From contig NC_068558.1 in the NCBI RefSeq assembly GCF_022201045.2, positions 48,339,501 to 48,403,500 on the forward strand: 64,000 nt of DNA. Direction: 5' to 3'. The DNA is from Citrus sinensis. Lineage: Eukaryota > Streptophyta > Magnoliopsida > Sapindales > Rutaceae. Below are positions 51,890 through 62,198 of the stretch, one piece after another. Within the stretch, counting starts at the first letter, position 1. Every line of letters begins with the position of its first letter. Position numbers and translations under genes: made by a program. The notes beneath the pieces were generated by a model. The model worked only from the letters and a program-made list of their open reading frames with translations, had not been told where the DNA came from and ran no database searches.

Positions 51890-54526
51890 ATGGATTCAGT
51901 TGTACTTGAATTGTGTTACGATGGTTGGTGGGAGACATTAGAGAATGGCTGTATGGAGTACGTGAATGGTAAAAATCGAGCTTTTTTGGTTGGAAAAAAT
52001 TACATGTTTGATCAGTTATTGACAAGAGTATATGAGGTGTTAAAAATAAATCGTAATGACTATAGTATCACAATGAAGACAACTTTGAGGTCTAGTAACA
52101 CATTATATCGTATATGTGCAATGCCCATGGATATATGTGATGATGAAATGGTGAGGGTTGTGTTGCATATGGCATCTGACGTAGCTAATTTTGGATACAT
52201 TCCTATATTCGTGACCACATCACCTCAAGTTCCGAGCGAAGGTATTGAGCCACATGTCGATACAGAAACTTCGTTTAGAGCAAATATGTCTGGCCCCGAT
52301 AATGATGAAGAGGTGTTGCCAAGGACAATATCGCTGCAGCAATATTACTCTCCAATCCACGACAATTATGACAACATTGATGATAATGGCGTTACGTTAC
52401 AGGATGTTGGAGCAACGGTATTTCCAATAACAACGTCGTTGGAGCAACAATATTCTCCGTATCACAACAATGATTTTCGGGACAATGATGATTTTCATAA
52501 TGAGACAGAGGGGGATAATGTTTGTGCAGAACCTTCTAATAATACAAGGCGGGGCACTCGTTTCAATAATGATGGTGATGATGGAGGAGCCGGTCCTTCG
52601 AATGTTCCGTCGTTTCAGGATGAGGATGAGTGTGAAGACAATACTCCTATGAATAACAGAGGCAATAGACCTATTCCTTCTATGGTTCGATCGAGAAGGA
52701 GAATTGACCCCCTTACAAGTCTTGCTCCAACTTTACCTTCGAACATGGTTGCTCCAAGCTTTGTTAGCAGTTGTGACTCAGATGATATCAGCGTGGGTAA
52801 GCTATTTGCTGAGAAGAATGAGCTTATATTACAACTACGCAAGGTGGCCTTTAGAGATAAGTTTGATTTTAAGATTGCACGGTCTACTACGACACGTTTC
52901 GAGGCTCACTGTTGTTCAGAATCATGTAAATGGCGTATTCGAGCAACTAGAAGTTCGAACGAGCAACATGTTCCTTGGGTGGTGAAGAGAATTGATAATG
53001 TACACACTTGTCATAATGAGGTATTGGTTGATGGACGTCATCAACTAAGGAGCCGGGTTGTCGGTCATATTATCGCAGAAAAATATATTCAAGATAAGAG
53101 GATTTATACTCCCAATGACATAAGAGCAGATATGCAACAAGAATACGGTGTTCAGTTAACATACCAGCAGGCATATAGGGCGAGAGAAGTTGGTCTTGAA
53201 ATAGTACGCGGCAACCCTGCAGAGTCATACAACTTGCTCCCTAAATACTCTCACGTACTAACTACAGCGAATGAGGGTACAGTCACTCACCTCGAGCAGG
53301 ATGGAGATGGTAATTTCTTGTACTATTTTGTAGCACTCGGATCTTCCATCAAGGGGTTTATGCAGTACATTCGGCCTGTCATTGCTGTAGATGGTACTCA
53401 TCTGAAGGGATTATATCGTGGAAGCATGTTCGTGGCAACATGTCTTGATGGTAACAATCAATTGTATCCGTTAGCCATTGGGATCATGGATTCAGAAAAT
53501 AATGATGCTTGGGAATGGTTTATGATGAAGTTACATGGAGTGATTGGTGATAGACCTGAGTTGGTAATTATCTCTGATCGATGCACTGCCATAAGGAGAG
53601 CCGTTCTTAAAGTATTTCACAATGCAACTCATGGCGTTTGTTTTTACCACGTCAAAGGTAACATTAAGTCACAATTTAGAATGTCCAAAGCTCTTTGGGA
53701 TGAATTTGAGCCTGCCTTTATTAATGCAGCAAAAGCATATGGCCACGAGGAATTTAAGAGACAACTTGAAGGGTTGTGGATGATCCACTCGGGTGCGGCT
53801 GATTACCTAGAAAATAATGTCGGTACGTGTAATTGGGCAAGGTCTCAGTTTGAAGGTAGGAGGTACAGCATTCTTACCACCAACATCGCGGAGAGTGTTA
53901 ATGCTTTCATGAGGGAACCTCGAAAATTTCCTGTTACTCATCTTGTTGATCACTTCAGGAAAACATTGCAGCAATGGTTTTATGATAGAAAAATTGTGGC
54001 TGAATCCATGACTACTCGGCTAACAACATGGGCGGATGAAATAGTCACTGAGAGGAGAACTATAGCTGAAAGAATGATAGTTCGGCCGGTGTCTCCGCAT
54101 CGCTTTCAAGTTATAGGCGGTGGGCTTAAGGAAGGGTTGGTTGACTTGCAAAAGAGAACTTGCTCCTGCAGAGTGTTTCAGCTTGATCAGCTTGTGTGTG
54201 CTCATGCAATTGCGACGTGTCTAACACACCGGGTGGATTTTATTAACCTTTGCTCGGACTTTTACACTACAGAATCGTTGGCGATGGCTTATGCACAACC
54301 AGTGGAGCCAGTTGGTGATGTGGCTGATTGGGAAGTTCCAGATGAAATTCAGGAGCTGCAGGTATACCCACCAGTTGAGGCACCGCCACCTGGACGTCGT
54401 AAAGAGCGCAGAATACCCTCGGCTGGCGAGGACGTTGACCGGCGAACTGTAAGATGCGGCCGGTGTCATGAACTTGGCCATAATCGTAAGCGATGTAAGA
54501 ATCCTATTGCGTCGACTCGAAGTTAG
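51890..54526 (+). CDS. MuDR-type transposase (mudrA-like) of the MULE
   Basis: One uninterrupted exon of 878 codons. Residues 1-110 resemble the PB1-like N-terminal region of plant MULE proteins. An acidic, Asn-rich linker (about 120-260) follows. The MuDR DNA-binding region is at about 305-385, with a C-C-H-H-like pattern (HCCSESCKWRIRA, then HTCHNE). The MULE catalytic domain contains DGTHLKG (Asp501) and ISDR (Asp563), two of the DDE acids. A SWIM zinc finger (CSC at 758-760, then CAHA) and a CCHC zinc knuckle (CGRCHELGHNRKRC from 856) close the protein. It cuts and pastes the element through its terminal repeats. An acceptor-like TTTCAG at 51879-51884, just before the ATG, hints at a leader intron. 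Confidence 0.95.
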   Translation: MDSVVLELCYDGWWETLENGCMEYVNGKNRAFLVGKNYMFDQLLTRVYEVLKINRNDYSITMKTTLRSSNTLYRICAMPMDICDDEMVRVVLHMASDVANFGYIPIFVTTSPQVPSEGIEPHVDTETSFRANMSGPDNDEEVLPRTISLQQYYSPIHDNYDNIDDNGVTLQDVGATVFPITTSLEQQYSPYHNNDFRDNDDFHNETEGDNVCAEPSNNTRRGTRFNNDGDDGGAGPSNVPSFQDEDECEDNTPMNNRGNRPIPSMVRSRRRIDPLTSLAPTLPSNMVAPSFVSSCDSDDISVGKLFAEKNELILQLRKVAFRDKFDFKIARSTTTRFEAHCCSESCKWRIRATRSSNEQHVPWVVKRIDNVHTCHNEVLVDGRHQLRSRVVGHIIAEKYIQDKRIYTPNDIRADMQQEYGVQLTYQQAYRAREVGLEIVRGNPAESYNLLPKYSHVLTTANEGTVTHLEQDGDGNFLYYFVALGSSIKGFMQYIRPVIAVDGTHLKGLYRGSMFVATCLDGNNQLYPLAIGIMDSENNDAWEWFMMKLHGVIGDRPELVIISDRCTAIRRAVLKVFHNATHGVCFYHVKGNIKSQFRMSKALWDEFEPAFINAAKAYGHEEFKRQLEGLWMIHSGAADYLENNVGTCNWARSQFEGRRYSILTTNIAESVNAFMREPRKFPVTHLVDHFRKTLQQWFYDRKIVAESMTTRLTTWADEIVTERRTIAERMIVRPVSPHRFQVIGGGLKEGLVDLQKRTCSCRVFQLDQLVCAHAIATCLTHRVDFINLCSDFYTTESLAMAYAQPVEPVGDVADWEVPDEIQELQVYPPVEAPPPGRRKERRIPSAGEDVDRRTVRCGRCHELGHNRKRCKNPIASTRS

Positions 54527-54746
54527 TTGTATTTTGTGTGTTATTCGTTGGTTAAAACTATTATTGTTTTTGTGTTACGTTGGTTAAAACTGTTATTGTT
54601 TTTTGTATTTCGTTGGTTAAAATTGTTATTATTCATAAAACTTTATTTTATTTTAAAGTTCAAAATGTGAGGCATTTAAATTATATAAAATTAAGTGCGG
54701 AAATTAAAAAAAATGTAAATTTCAACATTGAAATTACTACATAGGT

Positions 54747-57700
54747 CTACAATATAATATCGTCATTAAATATATCAACCGCAATCTTCTTTCTAAAGTA
54801 CTCGACATGACTAGCGTTAAACTCCAACCTAAGCCCGAACATTAAATACATCGTAACCATCAATACAAAAACACCGCAATCGCCAGTTCCAGGCTCTTGT
54901 TGTGGCGCGCTCTTAACTGCGATAACTTTCCACGGGTCTTCACTCCGCAACTCAGGTCGTATATTGTAGAAGCCAACATATTCCAACCAGCGAGGGAATA
55001 TAACTTCAAGTGGCTTGAATTTCAACTTGTACCTTTTGTCGTCGCGAAATGTGAGTAATGAGTCATAAATCCAGACTTTATTTTTCCGAAAGTCAACTCG
55101 TGCTAGTACCCAATGCGCGCCGTCCAAGTTAACAGGGATGAGTAACTGCATATAAAAATTTAAAAACATGTTCGTTATATATGAAATTGAAATACAACAA
55201 AGAAAAAACAACTCCTCGAATATTTTCATTATAGAACATGTGAAATGTAATAAAATACATACCATATCGACATCCGTCATTAATTTTGACATTGTGTGCT
55301 GTCGCCCACACAGATAACTATTCAAGCGGTCGTCGAATACCATTGAATCGACTGCACAATTCCCGTTATTCCATAACTGATTCAAGAACACCTAGTACAT
55401 AGATAACCAAGAAATGCATAAATTAATTAAACTTAAAGGCAATAATTAAAGAAATTAAATAGTATTTGTAAGTTTTGTCGGCACGTTACCCAAAAAAATG
55501 TGTCCGTATGTGTGACACGTTGGAGTAAGGCATTTGGATACTGCCGTTGTTTCCCGCTAATCAAGCGGAGATACTCGTGAATATGCTGTAGAGAAATAGA
55601 AATATTACGATTTAAAAAAAAAATTATACACAAATACACAACAGTATACACCACGAGGAAAATATAAATACCTCATCGCCTAGCCATCCCATCGAAGCTG
55701 TCCCCAAAATTATTTGAAAGAATGACCGCGGGTGCTGGACGTTCCGGCGGACTCTGATATCACCAGTGAACCATCGATCAAACTCAGCAAACCAACTAGA
55801 GTCCTCCAATCCTCTCAGCGGATTTACATCCACACTCGTACTCATGTCAATCGCATGCTCCATGATTTGGGGTCGAGGTAACCTCCGGACGTTCTGTCCT
55901 CGCCTGACCGGAGGAATCATGTAAGGACTGTTATAAACATACGACGGTATGTACGCGCGGCCGAACTTACTAACGCCCGGAGGCACCTCTGTGAACACCT
56001 GCACGCTCTCCCCACTAACATCCCCGTAGAAACTAACCAATGACGTGGGCGTAGACAAATTTTCATTGCCCACGTCAGTATACACTCCATAGTCATCCGG
56101 GGCCTGTACAATCGCCAAAAAGAACATATTAAATAATTATCAAATTAAAAGTTAAACGAACATAATTATTTAATATAAATTAGCTTACCGCATACGAGCG
56201 TGCAGTGGGAGAATCCTTATTTGGACGTTTAGAAAATGTGTCGATGAAGCCAACAACGGTTTCTTTAAAATCTTTTAATTCTGACTTTATTTCATACACG
56301 TTACGATCAATCTTATCCAGCCGTCGTCGTACGTAATCATTAAACTGCTTTGTCCTCGACTAATACAAAAGAAAAAAATAATAACAACCAAAGTGAAAAA
56401 TATCGTATATTATTTATAACCTCAGAATCCCGTGCGTCATCAGAGTTGTCTGTTTGCTGCTGGTCATCAACAGCCACCTCATCCTCAAAAGCGTCATGAC
56501 GCTGCTCAAAAGCGTCATGACGCTGCTCAAAAGCGTCATGACGCTGCTCAAAAGCGTCATGATGCTGCTCAAAAGTGTCATGACGCTGCTCTGGTATTGG
56601 GTTTGGTATGTCGTCATGATCGTCATGCTCGTCCGATTGTCTTGTAACCGACGGCATCGCGTTGATTGAGGGTTGGTGCTGTATAAAGTATCATTTAAAA
56701 TTACTAAATGAAAAGTCAAAAATTTCGATAAAAAAAATTTTTGTACTTACAGTATACCGACCTTATGAACCCAGTCTGGAATGCTTGGCAAGTAATCCTT
56801 CACAGAGAGCCAATATTTTCTGCTACTCTCCTTTGAATTTGGCTCAAGAGTTTGTAAAACATCCGTCTGCCATAAATTTAATTGAAAAATTTAAGTAAGT
56901 AAACCCAACTTAAATTTAGTAAAGTTAAAAAAATAAGTAATACATATTACTTACAAGACGAGATTCGTCGTTGAAGAACGAATAAACCTCCGCAAAGTTG
57001 ATTCTCGAAGACGCCATAGGCTTCCATTGCAGAATGCGGGGAATCTTACTCTTCGTTTTGACGACCCATGTTGATGGTAACCCTCCGATTGCTTCATAAA
57101 TCCAAGCCTACAACAACCAAAGTGAAAAATCAAATAAAACAACTATCAAATATTTAATACTATAAAACTTATTAATAAACAAAAAAAAGCACCTGCACCC
57201 CAGACGTAAATCCGTAAAGATTGTATTTTTCAATATTATGATCTGGATTTTTCAACCGAGTCTTCTTAAATTTCTCGTCTTTTTCGAACAGTGCATTGTC
57301 AAGACTCTCATAAATCATTTTCCACGACAATAGACCCCATGGACGCTTTCGGAAGTACTGAATATCATCAACTTGGTCAAGCCAATCGAAATTAATTTGA
57401 CAGTGATTTTTTCTTGCATTTAGTACTCTGTCCGCAAAATAAAACATCGCAATCTTTAATGCGTCCATATCGTCTATTTCCTCGAAATTCAACTCCTTAA
57501 ATACGGCATCAAATTGCTTCACATTAATCTTACGATGCACACCACCAAAATACGTATTCCGTAGCCTCTGCTCCATTTCATCATTTTTTTCATTGGTATC
57601 AACACCAAATGAAAGTCCAGTAACCAAGCACCATTCGACAATTGACAAGCGAATCAAATGCTTACCAATTTGAAACCATAACTGATCCTCACGGCTATCT

Positions 57701-57951
57701 TCTTCATGGGCCACTTGACGCAGTAAAAGATTATGCAAAATTACCCCACTAAATGGAAAACTTCGACACTCCAAGAAATGCCCAAATATATCCTTTTTGA
57801 ACATACTCAACTGCCGGTTTGTTAATTTTTCCTCGATAGCTTTTACGACCGAAGATAACATACACATGCTCGAAATTCGACCAGGAAAGTGATCAGCATA
57901 ACGAAAATACATCTTGCCTACTTCAATATCCGGTGATTCTGATTTCGCCAT
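54747..57951 (-). CDS. DUF1985 plus Ulp1-like (C48) cysteine protease gene of the MULE
   Basis: Nine exons, all phase 0 and with GT-AG borders: 57951-57193, 57107-56955, 56866-56762, 56678-56421, 56359-56189, 56103-55672, 55585-55490, 55391-55263 and 55145-54747. They give 833 residues. The N-terminal about 300 residues match the plant transposon-associated DUF1985 style (WCLVTGLSFG, KPWGLLSW-like RPWGLLSWKMIYESLD). Exon 4 holds an in-frame repeat of FEQRHDA. The C-terminal domain has the C48 triad: His712 (GAHW), Asp729 (IYDSL) and Cys791 (GTGDCGVF), with Gln783/784 for the oxyanion hole. Such proteases remove SUMO in host cells; a role in transposition is unproven. The junctions are inferred from frame and splice signals. 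It converges with the transposase, 220 bases between stops. Confidence 0.85.
56485..56591 (-). repeat. In-frame 21-bp tandem repeat in exon 4 of the protease gene
   Basis: About five units of 21 bases encode FEQRHDA-type heptads (some His or Thr variants). Each unit contains the perfect 12-bp palindrome GCGTCATGACGC or a one-base variant. The unit length keeps the frame open. Confidence 0.92.
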
Positions 57952-58033
57952 GTATCTGTAATATTTATAAAATTATTACATTATATTTACAGAAATAAAA
58001 AATTAAATCGTAAAAAAAAAACTCTAATTTTTT

Positions 58034-58140
58034 GGTGCGACAGGCGCCTGTCGCTCCAAAAAACTCGTGCGACAGGCGCGCGCCTGTCGCACCAATCTGG
58101 TGCGTGAGGCTTGCTGTCGCACCAGATTTGGTGCGACCGC
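58034..58140 (-). repeat. Subterminal palindromic repeats, right end of the MULE
   Basis: About three units carry the same GCGACAGG...CCTGTCGC inverted core as the left array, in one case expanded as GCGACAGGCGCGCGCCTGTC. They lie 85-190 bases upstream of the protease ATG. A GC-rich stretch with GCGCGC words follows (58140-58200). Confidence 0.88.
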
Positions 58141-58548
58141 AGGCCGCGCATGGGCGCGCGCTGCTGCCCAGCGATGGGCGCCGGCGCGCGCCCTGCCCCC
58201 CTCCCTCCCCACCCCCAAAATTAAGCGCAATCACTCCAAAATCAAAAACAGTACTCCCAAACACCACCAACCACCACAAACATCATCACCACCATTATCA
58301 ATCTCAAGCTATAACTATTATTATTCTAAAATCTCATTTTAAATTAATGAAAATAAGAAAAATGACTAACCTAGGTTTTGTTGAAGGTTGTGGATCGTAG
58401 ATCGGATGCCGGTGAGAGATGGAGCCGCCGCCGACGGGGTTGATGTCGCCGCCGATGATGGGAGTTGGATCGGTTTGGGAGAGATGAGAGAAAGAGAGTG
58501 TTGGGGAAGAGATGAGGGAGGGGTATTTTGGACTCAAATGTTGTTTAA

Positions 58549-58629
58549 TGGCTAATGTTGATAGAAATATTTTTGGGGGGTTAAGATGAAAAAAAGCAAA
58601 GTTTTTTTGGTTATTAGTGTAAATTTCCC
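58549..58629 (-). repeat. Right terminal inverted repeat of the MULE
   Basis: Inverted partner of 51250-51330, ending GTAAATTTCCC next to the target duplication AATAAGAGT (58630-58638). Confidence 0.8.
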
Positions 58630-58638
58630 AATAAGAGT

Positions 58639-59400
58639 AGGTTGCAGGAATCACGTCATAGTGATACAATCCTTTTCGATAAATCAAAAAAGAGAATAGA
58701 GACAGCATATGCCAGATCAAGGGTTATGAGTAAGCAGTCCATATCTGTCCACCCTGATCACCAGGACATATTCCTCATCCTGAGATCAGTTATTAGCTTA
58801 ATCTATAAGCAGCTTGATTCTACAACCTTCATCACCGTACAAGTTAAACAACTATGGGTGTTATGCATGCATTCGAAACCCGCTCTCTACTGTGCTAGGC
58901 ATGCTTTATGTTACATAATAATTGAACACAGAACATATAACTCATCTTTATCTACATGCTCAGTGCAATTATTTTTCCTAAGGTCTGCTGCAGCACTTAA
59001 GACGCATCCCAACTAGAACATGATACTAGCCAGGAACTTGCCAATAATAGTTAACTAATTAAATACAACATGCACCAAGAGAAGCCTTGAAGAAATCAAA
59101 TTAACAACCAAATAAATTACGTACTCCAACACGTTCTTTAAACAGTAACCTCATAGAAAACAACCATTACACAGTAACCTCAAAGAAAACAACCTTCCAT
59201 CATCATGGTGCCTACTACAATTATCTGATCATCGGTTACACAATTATGAGATCGTCAATATAAAGCTTTTTTTTCCTTTTCTTTTTCCAAAATATAAGTA
59301 ACCCGCTGATATTACATAAAACTAAGCATATCGATTTCATCATAAAATTAACAACAAAGAAAGCATGCATGGCATGCAACAAAAAAATATAAAAAGAGAA
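58639..59400. other. Flank between the MULE and eIF1A
   Basis: About 760 bases, with the probable eIF1A 3' UTR in the right half. A short direct repeat (AACAGTAACCTCATAGAAAA / ACAGTAACCTCAAAGAAAA) lies near 59140-59190. An open frame at 58642-59016 has no protein-like features. Confidence 0.5.
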
Positions 59401-59403
59401 AGA

Positions 59404-59841
59404 TTAGATCCTATCAATATCCTCATCCTCAAACTCAATATAATTATCGGGACCAGCTTCATCGTCGTCATCAATACCGGCAGCAATCCCTTCGTTCAAC
59501 CTAGTAGTCTCAGGCAATTCACCGTAAGCCTTGAGCAAGCGGGCCTCATCAGGCATGTATTTCAAAATAACATCGGCTTTATCGTCTTGATAATCTCTCA
59601 AACCGACAAGAATAATATCACCCGCACCAATCCAAACCTTTTTGTGCATCTTACCACGGATGTGGCAGAGACGCTTGGCGCCGTCGATGCACATGGCCTC
59701 GCATCGACCGTTCCCCAGCATCCGAAGCACCTGCGCGTATTCTTGACCGTCTTCCTTGAATATCAGCTCGCGTTTCTCGTCGTCCGCCTCGTTCTTTCCT
59801 CGCTTCCGATTCTTTCCTCCCTTTCCCTTGTTCTTCGGCAT
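59404..59841 (-). CDS. Eukaryotic translation initiation factor 1A (eIF1A)
   Basis: Single-exon protein of 145 residues, the normal length. It has a Lys/Arg/Gly-rich N-terminal tail ([20 protein letters not shown]), an S1-type OB fold (about 30-100, with [21 protein letters not shown] and [17 protein letters not shown]), and an acidic C-terminal tail ending [14 protein letters not shown]. eIF1A binds the 40S ribosomal subunit in the cytosol and, with eIF1, opens the mRNA channel for scanning and start-codon choice. Lack of introns in the coding part is common for plant copies. No break is visible. Confidence 0.97.
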   Translation of the reverse strand: MPKNKGKGGKNRKRGKNEADDEKRELIFKEDGQEYAQVLRMLGNGRCEAMCIDGAKRLCHIRGKMHKKVWIGAGDIILVGLRDYQDDKADVILKYMPDEARLLKAYGELPETTRLNEGIAAGIDDDDEAGPDNYIEFEDEDIDRI

Positions 59842-60516
59842 CTTTTTCCTTTACTTTTGTTTTTCGGTCTCTCTTCTCTCTTCTCTCGCTATGTATATTG
59901 CTATGTATATTTTTGCGTTGGCTATACCTCAATATTTTAAATATGAAGCTTGGGCTTGGGAGTTTGCCTTTCAAACTTGTCGTACAAGCAACCACTCGCG
60001 TGCTTGCATTTTTCTCTTTTGTTCTTCTTGAACCGATATCAGCGTGAAGAGTTCTTTACAAGGCTAGGCTACAGATGGATGGATGAATAAAGTGCACGTG
60101 GAACGGTAAAGTATACGTGGCTCCGATTAATTTTATGCTTACTGTTGTAATTCACTTTTTTTAAAATTTACTATTATTATTATCTTTTTTTATGTTTACT
60201 TTTTGCTAATGGCATCTGTTAGTTTATCGCTACCGTTCATTGTGAATGGGTCCTACAAGGGAGCATAGAATCGAACATCAGTGGACTGTGTTGATCGATT
60301 ATACTTGCTATAGTTACAGACAAGGAGTCAGGACCGAGGTCCTATATCATTTTTCTATAAAATGTAAAACGGGCCGGATGCCCCGACTGCCCCAATCTGT
60401 TTCAATATAACCATCTGCCCCTTTTTTTCCTTGAATTGCACAAAAGGAAAGAGACAAACACCGGATATTATGCGATTAGCATATATTCAAAGTATACAAT
60501 TCAAATAGGCTTTTTT

Positions 60517-60666
60517 TATGTTACATAATTACGTAACATATATGATTATGTAGCAGTCGTTGGATTTTTATTAAACAATCGTAGAAATAATATGATTTTA
60601 TTATCTTATATTTTTATAACCGTTGGCTACTATATAATCATGTATGTTATATGATTATGTAACATA
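60517..60666. mobile_element. Fold-back MITE, about 150 bp
   Basis: Outer arms of about 50 bases are inverted copies (left TATGTTACATAATTACGTAA, right ATGATTATGTAACATA), with an inner match TAGCAGTCGTTGG against CCGTTGGCTACTA. The centre is AT-rich. Non-coding. Confidence 0.75.
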
Positions 60667-60879
60667 ACAATCTCCTTCAAATAAATAAGTTCAAGAAGAC
60701 GTAATTTCTTCAAAATAATTTTTTTTATATTTTTATTTCGGTTGGCTTTTAACACCTATCTAAAATCTTTATAACACCACTTTTTTAATATTATTTTTTA
60801 AAATATCCTTAATTTAATTGATAAAATATAAATTCATATATTACAACTAACTATTGTCCCGCAAAATTTTACTCAAAAA

Positions 60880-61095
60880 ATTATTTTTTAAAATTACACA
60901 GAAAAATTTCATATTTAAAAAGTTTTAATTAAAATTTAAGATATAAATATAAATTATGAGATGGGGTGGATGTAAAAAATTTAATTAAAAATAATTTATT
61001 TAAATGTTTAATTAAATTTTTATTTAAGATAAAAAAAATTAATATGTGTTACGTTATTTAAATTATTTAAAAATAAATTTTATAAAGAATTTTGA
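60880..61095 (+). repeat. Dispersed AT-rich repeat, copy 2
   Basis: Relative of 5600-5845 in the same orientation (shared ATAAATTATGAGATGGGG-type core). It directly abuts the hairpin at 61108. Confidence 0.5.
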
Positions 61096-61107
61096 TGGGG
61101 GGTCCTT

Positions 61108-61214
61108 CTATCTTACATGCATGTAAGATACATTCCTCTCACATGAATGATATGTGGGTCCCACACATACACTATTCATGTGAGTGGAATGTATCTTACA
61201 TGCATGTAAGATAG
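61108..61214. mobile_element. Near-perfect hairpin element, about 107 bp
   Basis: Arms of about 45 bases are inverted copies: CTATCTTACATGCATGTAAG at the left and its reverse complement at the right. The arm's own outer end is also a palindrome (CTTACATGCATGTAAG). The centre holds GTGGGTCCCAC, another palindrome. It could be a small MITE or a precursor-like hairpin. Confidence 0.8.
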
Positions 61215-62198
61215 GGTTTACCTTTTGATGGGTGTCAAAAGATTACACTTTTATTTTTGCTTGTGTGCTGTACATGTGCGTTGCTAATTGATGGTCCCAT
61301 CATAAAGTAGGACAAGTCAAGCACCGGAATCATGCCAAACTTTTGGTAGATTTGCACATTAATAAATCCTACAAGACCATTTTAAATTTAGACCCTAAGC
61401 ATGCACGGTCGGTGGATAACCAGCCATCAGGATTTTTTTTTCTAATTTTTTAATTTTATTTATTTATGCAAGAAGTGCCTTACTCACCTTCTACCCAAAC
61501 TTCAACCTTTCTCTCCAAGACCCCAATTTGCCCACAACCTTAAAAGTCTAAGGTCAGATTTCTTCTGCCAAAATTGACACCCTATACCACCAATTGGTCT
61601 ATAGACTTCAAAATCATGTCTTAGATCTCCCCGCTCCATAACACCATTCTAATACCCTCATGGTATTAGCCAAATCTGACCAGGTCCCAACCATAATCCA
61701 AATCTCAAAACAAATTCCCCGTCAAAGCTCGGACAAGACCTGAGTCCAAAAAGCCCGCTCCGGTATTTAAAAATATGGGAAGAGACATTCAGAACGCATG
61801 AGACCAAAATACAGTCTTCTAACGGTCAAATATTGTCATCGAGGCAGAGGTACCTACTAAGCAGTAAGCACACAAATGCAAGTTTGACAAAATAGAGTTC
61901 TAAAAGAGCTGCATTCTTCAGCTGAAACCTGTCAGAATACAAACTCATCGTTCCAGGAACCAACCACATTTTACATATTCTCCCTCTCAGTTTCCATTTC
62001 CCAAACACAACTCATCCCAGTAATAATAACATGACACAAAGCAAATTCTAATTGTATATGAACCTCTGAACACAAGTATCTATAGCGCTGAATGCCTACT
62101 TATTACATTCAACATGAGAGAAACAAAAGAGGTTAGTGCTACCAAAAGTTTTAAATCAATTGGAAGCCTCAACAAGAAAGACTCTAATGATGCAAGAG

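Larger units (their letters stand above)
51250..58629 (+). mobile_element. Autonomous-looking MULE (Mutator-like) DNA transposon, 7380 bp
   Basis: Both ends begin GGGAAATTTACA. Over at least 81 bases the ends are imperfect inverted repeats: ATAACC near the tip and CTATCAACATTAGCCA at an identical distance of 65 bases from each tip. Perfect 9-bp target duplications, AATAAGAGT, lie outside (51241-51249 and 58630-58638), the size made by Mutator transposases. Inside are a MuDR-type transposase gene (plus) and a DUF1985-Ulp1 protease gene (minus) that converge, and an array of palindromic repeats near each end. Both genes read without a visible break. The pairing with a C48 protease matches the Kaonashi (KI-MULE) type described in plants. 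It separates CURT1A from eIF1A. Confidence 0.95.
59845..62195. other. Spacer between eIF1A and the BTB gene, with hairpin elements
   Basis: 59845-60150 is the likely eIF1A leader and promoter. Two fold-back elements lie at 60517-60666 and 61108-61214, and copy 2 of a dispersed repeat at 60880-61095. 61800-62195 is probably the 3' UTR of the BTB gene. No gene is seen. Confidence 0.5.

Noticed and set aside
56414-56719. Alternative frames across the 21-bp repeat (Met-Thr-Leu-Leu and plus-strand versions)
   Set aside because: The phase-0 exon chain fixes the frame as FEQRHDA; the others are by-products of the repeat.
58032-58400. Open frames of 91-122 codons over the right MULE end
   Set aside because: They combine the palindromic repeats with GC- and CA-rich low-complexity sequence.
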